Assembly (NCBI GenBank): GCA_963925495.1 | Contig: CAWUST010000001.1 | Span: 14,202 to 78,201, forward strand | DNA length: 64,000 nt | Direction of reading: 5' to 3' | Origin: UBA2108 sp963925495 | GTDB taxonomy: Bacteria > Bacteroidota > Bacteroidia > Flavobacteriales_G > Salibacteraceae | Part shown: positions 42,640-51,630 of the stretch, one piece after another | Numbering within the stretch: the stretch's first letter is position 1 | Layout of the letters: the number at the start of each line of letters is the position of its first letter | Notes under the pieces: model-generated | Told to the model about the DNA's origin: nothing | Databases searched by the model: none | Seen by the model: only the letters and a program-made list of their open reading frames with translations | Translations under genes and position numbers: made by a program

Positions 42640-43729
42640 AGTCATATTATCTGGAGGAGGAACTGGTGGGCATATTTTTCCTGCTATAGCTGTTGCGGAT
42701 GCATTAAAAGAATTAAATCCAGAAATAGAAGTGCTTTTCGTTGGCGCACAAGGAAGAATGGAAATGGAAAAAGTTCCAGCATCTGGTTACAAAATAGAAG
42801 GCCTTTGGATAAGCGGATTTCAAAGAACCCTTAGTGCCAAAAACTTACTCTTTCCATTCAAAGTTTTTCAAAGTTTAATCGATGCAAAAAAAATTGTAAA
42901 AAGATTTAAACCTGACGCGGTTATTGGAACAGGAGGCTACGCTAGTGGCCCTGTTTTATGGGTAAGTTCAAGAATGGGCATCCCGTGCCTCATACAAGAA
43001 CAAAATTCTTATGCCGGAGTAACCAATAAAATATTAGGAAAAAAAGTAAAAAAAGTCTGTGTTGCTTTCGAAGGAATGGAAAGTTTTTTTCCAAAAGAAA
43101 AAATAGTTTTAACCGGAAATCCGGTAAGAGAAGAAGTGGTTCAAATTGAAGGAAAAAGGGAACAAGCAATCCAATTTTTCAGTTTAGACTCATCAAAGAA
43201 AACAATATTAGTTTTAGGCGGAAGCTTGGGCGCAAAAGCCATAAACGATAGCCTGTTACCGCACATAAAAGATATTTCAGATGCAGGGCTTCAAATCGTA
43301 TGGCAAACAGGAAAGGTTTCCTATGAAGAAATTTTTGCTGCAGCAAAGAATTTTGAAAACAAAGGAATAAAAGTCCACCAGTTTATTACAAAAATGGATC
43401 TTGCTTATGCAGCTGCTGATGTAGTCATTTCAAGAGCGGGTGCAATTGCAGTCTCAGAAATTTGCTTAACAGCAAAACCCTGTATTTTAGTTCCATTGCC
43501 TTCAGCCGCAGAAGACCATCAAACTAAAAATGCCGAAGCACTTGCTAAACATGACGCAGCGATAATTATTAAAAACTCTGAAGCGCCTCAAAAACTTTAC
43601 AAAGCTGTTGTTTCTTTATTAAATAACGAGGCGGAATTGAATAAATTCAGAACGAATATAAAAGCCTTAGGGAAATCCGATTCCGCAAAAATAATTGCAA
43701 AAGAAGTGCTCAAAATGATTAATAAATAA
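42626..43729 (+). CDS. murG: Lipid II synthase (UDP-GlcNAc transferase)
   Basis: GT28 glycosyltransferase adding GlcNAc to lipid I on the inner face of the membrane. The 367-residue protein has ILSGGGTGGHIFPAIAVADAL, GTGGYASGPVLW, LIQEQNSYAGVTNK, LVLGGSLGAKAIND and the donor-site SRAGAIAVSEI and LVPLPSAAEDHQ. It overlaps ftsW by 14 bp and abuts murC. Length is normal. Confidence 0.97.
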   Translation: MPSLKVILSGGGTGGHIFPAIAVADALKELNPEIEVLFVGAQGRMEMEKVPASGYKIEGLWISGFQRTLSAKNLLFPFKVFQSLIDAKKIVKRFKPDAVIGTGGYASGPVLWVSSRMGIPCLIQEQNSYAGVTNKILGKKVKKVCVAFEGMESFFPKEKIVLTGNPVREEVVQIEGKREQAIQFFSLDSSKKTILVLGGSLGAKAINDSLLPHIKDISDAGLQIVWQTGKVSYEEIFAAAKNFENKGIKVHQFITKMDLAYAAADVVISRAGAIAVSEICLTAKPCILVPLPSAAEDHQTKNAEALAKHDAAIIIKNSEAPQKLYKAVVSLLNNEAELNKFRTNIKALGKSDSAKIIAKEVLKMINK

Positions 43730-45103
43730 TTGGATTATACAAACTTAAATAGAATATTTTTTTTAGGTGTGGGAGGCATTGGCATGTCCGCCCTTGCCCG
43801 CTATTTTAAGCACAATAAGGTTGAAGTGCATGGTTATGACAAAACCTATTCTCGAATTACTAACGATATAGAAGAAGAGGGGATCAAAATTATTTATGAA
43901 GAAAATCCAGATCTTATTGAAGGAGAATTTGATTTAGTTGTTTGGACACCCGCAATAAAAAACAGTAGCCTTCTATACAGACATTTTGAAAAGAAAAATA
44001 TACCGATTAAAAAGCGGTCAGAAGTATTAGGGAACATAACCAAACACACCGAATGCATTGCAGTTGCTGGCACACATGGAAAAACAACAGTTTCAACCAT
44101 GATTGCCCACATTCTAACCCATACCGGAAGAGGGTGCAGTGCTTTTTTAGGAGGCATATCAACTAATTATGGAACCAATTTCTTATTTGACGCAAACTCG
44201 ACCATAAGTGTGGTTGAGGCCGACGAGTTCGATAGATCATTTCTAAAGTTGTCGCCATATATTTCTGTCATTACCTCAACTGATCCCGACCATTTAGACA
44301 TATATTCTAACAAAGATGATATTCAGAACACGTTCTCAGAATTTGCTAAACAAACAAACCCAAACGGAGCACTATTTTATAAAAAAGGAATTGAACTAAC
44401 ATTGCCACCTGACCTATCTTGTTTTTCTTACAGTATTGATGAGTCCGCTGACTACTTTTCCACCAACATCTATGCTGAAAACGGAAATTCTTTGTTTAAT
44501 TTCAACTACGACAAAACCCGAATAGAAAACCTAAAACTAGTTTTTCCAGGGAAACACAATATTGAAAACGCAACCGTAGCCACAGCTATATCTCTTTATC
44601 TCGGATTAGGAGCAAACGAAATTAGAATTGCCCTAGAAGCATTTTTGGGAATAGAAAGACGGTTTCAATTTCACATTAAAGAAAGAGACCTAATTTATAT
44701 TGACGACTACGCGCACCATCCAGAAGAGATTCGTTCTGTTTTACTTTCTGTGAAGCAATTGTATCCCGAAAAAAAAATTACAGTAGTGTTTCAGCCTCAT
44801 TTATTTAGTCGAACAAAAGATTTTGCAGCAGAATTTGCCAAAAGTTTAACTCTTGCAGATAATGTTTTTCTACTGCCTATATATCCCGCCCGCGAAAAAC
44901 CAAAAGAAGGAGTTAGCTCTCAACTTATTTTGGATCAGATAGATATTAAGAATAGGCAGTTAGTAAATAAGCAAGAACTCCTTAAAGAAGACTTCTTTAA
45001 AAACCAACATTTACAAATAATAATGACCTTAGGTGCAGGTGACATAGGTGAATTAGTACCTACCCTTAAGAAAAATATAAGCGAAATGAACTCGCATGAA
45101 TAA
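43730..45103 (+). CDS. murC: UDP-N-acetylmuramate--L-alanine ligase
   Basis: First Mur ligase of stem-peptide synthesis. The 457-residue protein has FFLGVGGIGMSALARYF, VAGTHGKTTVSTMIAHIL (ATP loop), VEADEFDRSFL, DPDHLDIYSN and the C-terminal IDDYAHHPEEIRS and FQPHLFSRTKDF. It starts at TTG 43730, the base after the murG stop, because no ATG gives the family N-terminus. It overlaps ftsQ by 8 bp. Confidence 0.96.
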   Translation: MDYTNLNRIFFLGVGGIGMSALARYFKHNKVEVHGYDKTYSRITNDIEEEGIKIIYEENPDLIEGEFDLVVWTPAIKNSSLLYRHFEKKNIPIKKRSEVLGNITKHTECIAVAGTHGKTTVSTMIAHILTHTGRGCSAFLGGISTNYGTNFLFDANSTISVVEADEFDRSFLKLSPYISVITSTDPDHLDIYSNKDDIQNTFSEFAKQTNPNGALFYKKGIELTLPPDLSCFSYSIDESADYFSTNIYAENGNSLFNFNYDKTRIENLKLVFPGKHNIENATVATAISLYLGLGANEIRIALEAFLGIERRFQFHIKERDLIYIDDYAHHPEEIRSVLLSVKQLYPEKKITVVFQPHLFSRTKDFAAEFAKSLTLADNVFLLPIYPAREKPKEGVSSQLILDQIDIKNRQLVNKQELLKEDFFKNQHLQIIMTLGAGDIGELVPTLKKNISEMNSHE

Positions 45104-45962
45104 GATATTCAACATATTATCGTGGTTTTTACTTGTAATTGGCATGGCCGGTATGATGGGTTTTTCGAGCGCTAAAAGAGAGCGACAATCCTTTTTAGAG
45201 CTTCAAATTTCTATTGATCAGCCATCACAATCGCGCTTTGTAACCCAAGAAAACCTGAAGACGTTGTTCTCGAACCTTGGATATGGCATCAAAAACCAAA
45301 ATATTAATGAAGTAGATATTCATCAATTAGAAATTCTGTTATCAAATAAACCCTCAATTTCGAAGGCAAATGTTTATAAAACGATCTCGGGCGAAGTGGT
45401 CATTCAAGTTACAGAAAGAGAACCTATAATAAGAATTTACAATCGTTTTGGTGAAAGCTATTATTTGGATAAAGAAGGAAGTTTAATGCCTTTAAGTAAT
45501 CAATATTCTGCCAGAGTGTTAATTGCGAGTGGGGATATTAATATTCCATATTCCACAGGTTATAATTTAGAAAAACTAGAAAAACGAATTAATCCAATTT
45601 TTAGAAAAACGAACAATAGTGCTGTTCAAAACACAGCTTTGATTCAAAAACTAAAAGTAAACGAAGAAGAATATCCTGGAGCAAATCAATTAAAGTCACT
45701 TTTCCTATTGGCAAACTTCGTAGAAAAAAACTCATTTTGGAAAGCACAGATATCACAAATTTTCGTAAATGAAAATGGAGATTTTGAACTCACTCCAAGA
45801 GTAGGCGGTCATATAATTATCTTTGGGTCAAGTGCCAATTTAGAGGGTAAATTTGAAAATCTAATGACCTTTTACAAAAAAGGGTTGAGAAGAACGGGTT
45901 GGAATGAATACTCGGTAATAAATCTGAAATTTAAAAATCAAGTTGTCTGTACAAAACGATAA
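45096..45962 (+). CDS. ftsQ: Cell division protein FtsQ/DivIB-like
   Basis: Bitopic divisome protein. The 288-residue product has one N-terminal membrane span (about 5-23), then a POTRA-like segment (about 40-110) with FVTQENLKTLFS and INEVDIHQLEILL, and a beta domain with ITEREPIIRIYNRFG-like VTEREPIIRIYNRFGESYYLD. Position between murC and ftsA supports the call, since the sequence is poorly conserved. It overlaps murC by 8 bp and lies 2 bp before ftsA. Confidence 0.9.
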   Translation: MNKIFNILSWFLLVIGMAGMMGFSSAKRERQSFLELQISIDQPSQSRFVTQENLKTLFSNLGYGIKNQNINEVDIHQLEILLSNKPSISKANVYKTISGEVVIQVTEREPIIRIYNRFGESYYLDKEGSLMPLSNQYSARVLIASGDINIPYSTGYNLEKLEKRINPIFRKTNNSAVQNTALIQKLKVNEEEYPGANQLKSLFLLANFVEKNSFWKAQISQIFVNENGDFELTPRVGGHIIIFGSSANLEGKFENLMTFYKKGLRRTGWNEYSVINLKFKNQVVCTKR

Positions 45963-45964
45963 AT

Positions 45965-47341
45965 ATGTCAAATAAAACAACGGATTACGTAGTAGGTCTG
46001 GATATTGGAACTACAAAAATAGCAGTGCTAATCGGCAGAAAAAACGAACACGGGAAACTGGAAATTCTTGGTATGGGCAAAGCTCCATCGCCAGGTGTTA
46101 GTCGTGGAGTTGTTACCCGCGTTACACCAACAGTAGAGGCAATTAAAGAGGCTGTTCGACAAGCTGAAGAAAAATCAGAACTTACCGTTCGTGAGGTTAA
46201 TGTTGGAATTGCGGGCCAACACATTCGAAGCATTCAACATCGAGGCGTAAAAATCAGAGATAGCTACGAAGATGAAATTACAGAAAAAGATGTAGAGGCA
46301 CTTCGCAGAGACATGTACAAACTTGTAATGCAACCTGGTGAAAAAATTATTGAAGTTATTCCACAAGAATATATAGTTGATAACGAACAAGGAATTGTTG
46401 ACCCTGTTGGAATGTCTGGCGGAAGATTAGAGGCGAATTTTCACCTTATTATAGCACAAGTTGCAGCGGTTAAAAACATTGTAAAATGTGTTGAAAAAGC
46501 GGGTTTAAAACCGATGGAGATTACTCTTGAACCTTTGGCAAGTGCCGAAGCTGTTCTACATGAAGACGAAAAAGAAGCTGGTGTTGCATTGGTGGATATT
46601 GGAGGTGGAACAACTGATTTAGCAATTTTCCAAGAAAACATAATTCGTCACTCGGCTGTAATTCCTTTTGGTGGAAATGTAATAAGCGAAGACATAAAAG
46701 AAGGTTGTTCTATTATAAGAAAACAAGCAGAATTACTAAAGCTTAAATTCGGATCGACTTTGGCCAGCGAAAATCTAGAAAACGAAATTATCTCAATTCC
46801 TGGGCTTCGTGGAAGAACGCCAAAAGAAATTTCAGTTAAAAATCTCGCACATATTATTGAAGCGAGAATGACAGAAATAATAGAACAAGTTTATTACGAA
46901 ATTAGAAATTCAGGTTTCGAGCACAAACTAATTGCAGGCATTGTAGTTACAGGGGGCGGTTCACAGTTGAAACATGTAACTCAACTTTTTGAGTTTACTG
47001 CAGGAATGGACGCAAGAATTGGTTATCCAGCAGAACATTTAGCTGCTGGAACTGAAGAAATTACTAGCCCTACTTTTTCAACTGGAGTTGGACTTGTATT
47101 AAAGGGTTATGATTTTTTAGAATACCAAGAAAGATTGGAGAATGCTGGTAAAAAACAAGAAGAAAAAATTATAGAACCTCAGCTAGTAACTTCATTAGAA
47201 AACAACGAATCACCATTAGAAATGGAAGGTGAATTGGAAGATGAAAACTTGAATTTTGAAGAACGACATATTGACCGACGTGGTAGTTTGCTCAGCCGCT
47301 TTTTAGAAAGAGCAAAAATTTATTTGGAAGGAGACGAATAA
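45965..47341 (+). CDS. ftsA: Cell division protein FtsA
   Basis: Actin-like protein that tethers FtsZ to the membrane. The 458-residue protein has VVGLDIGTTKIAVLIGR (phosphate 1), the SHS2/1C domain (about 85-165), VALVDIGGGTTDLAIF (phosphate 2) and GIVVTGGGSQLKHV (adenosine). The tail LLSRFLERAKIYLEGDE is the amphipathic membrane-targeting helix. It is immediately followed by ftsZ (16 bp). Confidence 0.97.
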   Translation: MSNKTTDYVVGLDIGTTKIAVLIGRKNEHGKLEILGMGKAPSPGVSRGVVTRVTPTVEAIKEAVRQAEEKSELTVREVNVGIAGQHIRSIQHRGVKIRDSYEDEITEKDVEALRRDMYKLVMQPGEKIIEVIPQEYIVDNEQGIVDPVGMSGGRLEANFHLIIAQVAAVKNIVKCVEKAGLKPMEITLEPLASAEAVLHEDEKEAGVALVDIGGGTTDLAIFQENIIRHSAVIPFGGNVISEDIKEGCSIIRKQAELLKLKFGSTLASENLENEIISIPGLRGRTPKEISVKNLAHIIEARMTEIIEQVYYEIRNSGFEHKLIAGIVVTGGGSQLKHVTQLFEFTAGMDARIGYPAEHLAAGTEEITSPTFSTGVGLVLKGYDFLEYQERLENAGKKQEEKIIEPQLVTSLENNESPLEMEGELEDENLNFEERHIDRRGSLLSRFLERAKIYLEGDE

Positions 47342-47357
47342 CAAAAATTGAGAAATT

Positions 47358-49217
47358 ATGTCTATTAAATTTGATTTACCTAAGGATCAGTTATCCATTA
47401 TTAAAGTAATTGGTGTTGGTGGTGGCGGCAGTAATGCCGTGAATCACATGTACCTACAAGGAATTAAAGATGTTGATTTTATGGTATGTAATACCGATCA
47501 ACAATCATTAGATCAAAGTCCTGTTCCTACAAAAATACAATTGGGCGCCACTCTTACATCGGGTTTGGGTGCTGGTTCTATTGCCAATGTCGGAGAGAAT
47601 GCAGCAATAGAAAGCATTGAGGACATTAAAGAGATTTTGGGTAATAACACTAAAATGATCTTTATTACTGCTGGTATGGGTGGTGGTACAGGAACTGGCG
47701 CAGCTCCAGTTATCGCTAGAGCAGCTAAAGAACTAAATATTCTAACTGTAGGCATTGTAACCATGCCGTTTTCATTTGAAGGTAAAAAACGAAGAATGAG
47801 AGCAGAAGAAGGCATTCACAATATGCGAGAATCTGTTGATACTTTACTGGTAATTAACAACGATAAACTCCGCGAAATGTTTGGCAATTTAACGCTAGAT
47901 AATGCATTTGAGCAGGCCGACAATGTTCTTACCACAGCTGCCAAGGGAATTGCTGAGGCAATTACATACACCGGTAAAATAAACGTAGATTTCAATGATG
48001 TAAGAACTGTAATGACTAATAGCGGAGTTGCAATTTTAGGCTCAGCAAAAGCAAGCGGTGAAAATCGAGCTTTAGTCGCGATAGAAGACGCCGTAAATTC
48101 TCCTTTACTAAACGACAACGAGATAGATGGTGCTGCACATATTTTATTAAACATAACTTATGGCATGGACAATATTTTAATGGATGAAATTTCAGAAATT
48201 ACTGATTTCATTGAAGATAGAGCTCATGAAGAAGCCGAAGTAATTTGGGGACATGGCACAGATGATCGTTTAGAAGATGGTGAAATTAATATTACTATCG
48301 TGGCGACAGGCTTTCAATCCTCACCGGATACAGGTTTAGAAGGAGTCAATGAAAAACCGAATAGAGTTGTAAGAACATTGGATGATGTAGTCAAGACAGA
48401 GTTGACTAAGCCAATTATGCAACGGCCGGAAATAAAACAAGCAAATATTTTTGAACAGGAAAAAGTAACTAAGCCTAAAGAAATAATTCCTCCAAATATT
48501 CAAGACAAAAAAGAAGAAGCTCTTGATGCGGATATTAAAAGAATTAATTTATACGAAGAGGCAGATGCTGAAGTAACTGCCGTATCTAATTCAGATGAAC
48601 CGACACCAACTTTTGAAGTTACAGAAAACGACACTTCAATTGACAATATTGAAGCTGATAAACCAATTATAAGACACACATTAGAAGACAATACTTTTGG
48701 TTATTACGAAGAAAACGACTCGAAAAGCAAAGAAACTAATGATGATGCGCCTATAGATGTCGAGTTTAATATAGAGCCCACTTTAAAATCAATTGAAGAA
48801 AACCAAATTGAGGCTCAAAAAGAACCGGATCAAGCAAAACTGATTGAAAAAATAATTATAAAAAAACCAGAAGCGAAAAATCATTTTCCATTGGAAAATG
48901 ATCTTGACGGATCAGCCAAAGAAGAAGAGGAATTTGAAGATGAATCCCAGCTTTCGGCAGAAGAAAGCCATTCGAGTATAAAAGACCGAATGGCTAGACT
49001 GAGAAACCTAAGTTCAATGCTAAAATCGCCTTCAGGAATTGCTAATTTGGAAACTGAACCGGCTTTTAAAAGAAGGGCTATTGATTTAGATGAAGTAACA
49101 CCTTCATCTGAAAGTCAAGTTTCTAGATTTACACTTTCAGAATCAGAAGATCAAGACGGGGATAAAAAAGTAGATATAAAATCAAATAATTCATTCCTTC
49201 ACGACAACGTAGATTAA
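47358..49217 (+). CDS. ftsZ: Cell division GTPase FtsZ
   Basis: Tubulin homologue forming the Z-ring. The 619-residue protein has the GTPase core in about the first 325 residues (VIGVGGGGSNAVNHM, the signature GMGGGTGTGAAPVIAR, and T7-loop NVDFNDVRTVM). A long acidic, low-complexity linker of roughly 260 residues follows, with a conserved-looking end VDIKSNNSFLHDNVD. The extended linker is usual for Bacteroidota FtsZ and much longer than in E. coli. It ends the dcw cluster proper; a YqeY gene follows after 2 bp. Confidence 0.97.
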   Translation: MSIKFDLPKDQLSIIKVIGVGGGGSNAVNHMYLQGIKDVDFMVCNTDQQSLDQSPVPTKIQLGATLTSGLGAGSIANVGENAAIESIEDIKEILGNNTKMIFITAGMGGGTGTGAAPVIARAAKELNILTVGIVTMPFSFEGKKRRMRAEEGIHNMRESVDTLLVINNDKLREMFGNLTLDNAFEQADNVLTTAAKGIAEAITYTGKINVDFNDVRTVMTNSGVAILGSAKASGENRALVAIEDAVNSPLLNDNEIDGAAHILLNITYGMDNILMDEISEITDFIEDRAHEEAEVIWGHGTDDRLEDGEINITIVATGFQSSPDTGLEGVNEKPNRVVRTLDDVVKTELTKPIMQRPEIKQANIFEQEKVTKPKEIIPPNIQDKKEEALDADIKRINLYEEADAEVTAVSNSDEPTPTFEVTENDTSIDNIEADKPIIRHTLEDNTFGYYEENDSKSKETNDDAPIDVEFNIEPTLKSIEENQIEAQKEPDQAKLIEKIIIKKPEAKNHFPLENDLDGSAKEEEEFEDESQLSAEESHSSIKDRMARLRNLSSMLKSPSGIANLETEPAFKRRAIDLDEVTPSSESQVSRFTLSESEDQDGDKKVDIKSNNSFLHDNVD

Positions 49218-49219
49218 AT

Positions 49220-49669
49220 ATGGCTCTTGTAGAACAAATAAATAACGACATAAAAGCTGCCATGAAGGCACGCGAAAAGGATAAACTTGCTGCTTTGAGA
49301 GCAGTTAAATCTGCCTTGTTATTAGTTGCTTCCGAAAAAGGAAACAATGGTGATGTGAGCGAAGAAGCAGGAATTAAACTTCTTCAAAAACTAGTAAAGC
49401 AAAGAAAAGAATCGGCCGAGGCTTTTCAGGGTCAAGACAGAGGAGATATGGCCGACGAAGAATTAGGTCAAGCTGAAGTAATAGAAACTTATCTACCTGC
49501 TCAAATGAGTGAGGATGGAGTAACTGCTGTCATAGACTCTGTAATAGCAACGACTGGCGCTAGTACCATGAAAGACATGGGAAAAGTTATGGGAATGGCA
49601 TCGGTAAAATTAGCTGGAAAAGCAGATAATAAAATGGTGGCACAAGTCATCAAATCAAGATTATCATAA
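49220..49669 (+). CDS. GatB/YqeY domain protein
   Basis: A 149-residue stand-alone YqeY protein, related to the tail domain of GatB that contacts tRNA, with no established role. Motifs are AMKAREKDKLAALRAVKSAL, KQRKESAEAFQGQDR and a final ADNKMVAQVIKSRL. It begins 2 bp after the ftsZ stop, an association seen in many Bacteroidota, so it is probably transcribed with the division genes. Confidence 0.9.
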   Translation: MALVEQINNDIKAAMKAREKDKLAALRAVKSALLLVASEKGNNGDVSEEAGIKLLQKLVKQRKESAEAFQGQDRGDMADEELGQAEVIETYLPAQMSEDGVTAVIDSVIATTGASTMKDMGKVMGMASVKLAGKADNKMVAQVIKSRLS

Positions 49670-49680
49670 AATTTCACAAC

Positions 49681-50316
49681 TTGAACTATCCTAGAAAAAA
49701 TCTGATTAAATTTCTATTCAGGTCTTTTTTATTGATTTTTTTTCCTCTCAGTTTGTTTGCCCAAAAAAATTGGGAAATAGCTAAAAATAAAAACGGCATT
49801 GAAGTCTATACAAAAGTTGCACCCGGTTGGCCCATAAAAGCTTACTTAGCCCGTGGAATGATAGAAAAGTCGTTCGATACGGTTGTAACTTACATGCGCC
49901 AAATTCATCTTCGAAAAGAATGGGTAGCAGATTGTTCTAAATCTGAGGTTCTCCATAAGGTCGGCAACACAGAGTTTATTGTTCATTTTGTTATTGAAAC
50001 CCCTTGGCCAACTGAAAACCGTGATATGGTTTTAAAAATTTATATTGACAAAGAAACCGAAGCTGGAGCTGTATTTTTTAGATTTACTAGCCTACCAAAC
50101 TACATTCCACAAATAGAAGGAACAGTGAGAGTGCAAAAGGCTATTGGATACTGGAAAGTACGAAAGGTGAATGAAACTAGAACAGAAATATCAACTGAAG
50201 GTAGATCAACAACTGGAGGAACTATTCCCGAATGGTTGGCCAGTATGTTCGTTGAAGATAACCCTTATGAGAGTATTAAAAATTTGCGAGAAATGCTAAC
50301 AGAACACGTTAAATAG
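49681..50316 (+). CDS. START-domain-like secreted protein
   Basis: The 211-residue protein has an N-terminal signal peptide (about 8-28, ending LFAQ) and a START/Bet-v1-like lipid-binding fold: WEIAKNKNGIEVYTK, FDTVVTYMRQIHLRKEW, HFVIETPWPTENRDMVLK and YWKVRKVNETRTEIS. START folds bind hydrophobic ligands; the ligand here is unknown. It starts at TTG 49681, just before the signal peptide. It lies 11 bp after the YqeY gene and may be the last gene of the operon. Confidence 0.85.
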   Translation: MNYPRKNLIKFLFRSFLLIFFPLSLFAQKNWEIAKNKNGIEVYTKVAPGWPIKAYLARGMIEKSFDTVVTYMRQIHLRKEWVADCSKSEVLHKVGNTEFIVHFVIETPWPTENRDMVLKIYIDKETEAGAVFFRFTSLPNYIPQIEGTVRVQKAIGYWKVRKVNETRTEISTEGRSTTGGTIPEWLASMFVEDNPYESIKNLREMLTEHVK

Positions 50317-50320
50317 CATA

Positions 50321-50451
50321 ATCCAACCAACAATTATTATCGTTCGATTGCCCTCTCAATTATAGTAACGCAACAAAGCAGTTATTTCCATTAAATAAGC
50401 AAATCCTAGATGAATGATAACCCACCAAAAACATGCTCTTTTTTTAAGTAC
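50321..50451 (-). pseudogene. Degenerate inverted copy of the CPBP-type gene 3' end
   Basis: The reverse complement of this stretch matches 25429-25562 nearly base for base, for example GCTTATTTAATGGAAATAAC and ATAATAATTGTTGGTTGGAT. It covers the last ~33 codons of the CPBP-like gene and ~35 bp of its 3' flank. A base is lost in GGGTTATCATTCAT compared with GGGTTCATCATTCAT, and other changes occur near TTGTTGCGTTACTAT, so it is frameshifted. No transposase or flanking repeat is visible. It is the relic of a duplicated or relocated gene copy. Confidence 0.8.
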
Positions 50452-50453
50452 AA

Positions 50454-50845
50454 TTACTTCAATATTTTTACTTCCATCATGTATACTTCTCCGGCAAAAA
50501 GATAATGATCAAACATTATTTTCCGAAAACCATGGAAACATCCAATTCTAAATTATTTCCTTGAGCGATAGTCGAAAGTACTGATTGCGTTTGTTCGTTA
50601 TAGATAAATATTTCTCTAATTTTCGTAATACTGTTTTCAAAGAAAATATTTATAAAGGATGAAGTTGGATTTGGAAAAACAAGTACTTAGAACTTCTTGT
50701 TTTTGTATTCATTTACATTATTTGGTGTCTCAAAACTAATTCGATAAATTTTAGCATTTTATTGCTCATTTTCAAGAACGAAAAGTCCTTTCGATGGAGG
50801 TGTTAAATCAATAGGGCGGTTGAACCCCTTAAGTAGTTGAGTACA
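50454..50845 (-). pseudogene. Remnant of a secreted sugar-dehydrogenase-like protein with a T9SS tail
   Basis: On the minus strand one frame reads NRPIDLTPPSKGLFVLENEQ, a stop, NAKIYRISFETPNNVNEY, another stop, and then VLVFPNPTSSFINIFFENSI. The first part resembles the last blade of PQQ/glucose-sorbosone-dehydrogenase-type propellers, and the second is a type A T9SS sorting domain. A frameshift follows, and LFAGEVYMMEVKILK completes the sorting domain in another frame, ending at 50454. At least two in-frame stops and one frameshift make it non-functional. Upstream DNA (50846-50910) keeps no recognisable sequence. Confidence 0.65.
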
Positions 50846-50910
50846 ATTAATTTCATTATTGTCCTTCTATTTATTGAGAAAATTTAAGGTTTCGCCATCT
50901 TTTCACATCC

Positions 50911-50918
50911 TACTTTTG
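50911..50918 (+). promoter_or_regulatory. -7 box TACTTTTG upstream of the ABC transporter pair
   Basis: Exact TAnnTTTG match 19 bp before the ATG at 50938. No clear -33 box. The preceding 50317-50910 stretch holds only the two gene relics. Confidence 0.5.
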
Positions 50919-50937
50919 CAATTCATAATTATAAAGC

Positions 50938-51630
50938 ATGGCCATTTTAAAATTAAGTAAAATCACTCAGCGTTTCGTTTCCGGGGACAAAGAAATAGAA
51001 GTTCTATCTGACATAAATTTAGAAATAAACTCTGGCGAAAGTGTTGCGATAGTTGGCCCATCTGGGAGTGGTAAAACTACAATGTTAGGACTTTGCGCAG
51101 GACTAGATCAACCCACATCTGGGAAAATAGAATTGGCAGGAAAGAACATAGAAGATTTGAATGAAAATCAACGAGCAGAATTAAGACGTGATAATGTTGG
51201 TTTCGTATTTCAAAATTTCGAACTTATCCCGACTCTTACAGCTTTAGAAAACGTTTCTCTTCCTTTAGATTTGAAGGGTGGAACCAATACAAAAGTCATT
51301 GCAGAAGCACTATTAAATAAAGTTGGGTTGGCTGACCGAGCACATCATTATCCTTCTCAATTAAGTGGAGGCGAACAACAACGAGTTGCAATTGCCCGAG
51401 CTTTTAGTAATAATCCTTCCATTGTATTTGCTGATGAACCTACGGGTAACTTGGATGAAGAAACAGGACAGCACATTGAAGATTTACTTTTTGAGCTCAA
51501 TAGAGAAAAGGGAACAACTTTAATTTTGGTTACTCATAACCTAGAACTTGCTAATAAAGCCCAACGAATAATTGAGCTGAAAATGGGTAAACTAACTCGT
51601 GATCAAATAGTACAAAAAGCCTCGTTTTGA
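50938..51630 (+). CDS. ABC transporter ATP-binding protein (LolD/YbbA type)
   Basis: A 230-residue ATPase of the MacB/LolD/YbbA family. It shows Walker A VGPSGSGKTTMLGL, Q-loop FQNFELIPTL, ABC signature LSGGEQQRVAIARAF, Walker B IVFADEPTGNLD and H-loop LVTHNLELA. The large permease encoded next, with a 4-bp overlap, indicates a YbbA-YbbP-like complex rather than LolCDE. Such mechanotransmission ABC systems act on the envelope; the cargo is unknown. Confidence 0.93.
   Translation: MAILKLSKITQRFVSGDKEIEVLSDINLEINSGESVAIVGPSGSGKTTMLGLCAGLDQPTSGKIELAGKNIEDLNENQRAELRRDNVGFVFQNFELIPTLTALENVSLPLDLKGGTNTKVIAEALLNKVGLADRAHHYPSQLSGGEQQRVAIARAFSNNPSIVFADEPTGNLDEETGQHIEDLLFELNREKGTTLILVTHNLELANKAQRIIELKMGKLTRDQIVQKASF

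Noticed and set aside
50317..50937. Insertion sequence or transposon as the cause of the fragments
   Set aside because: I see no transposase remnant, no terminal inverted repeats and no target duplication; only gene relics are visible.
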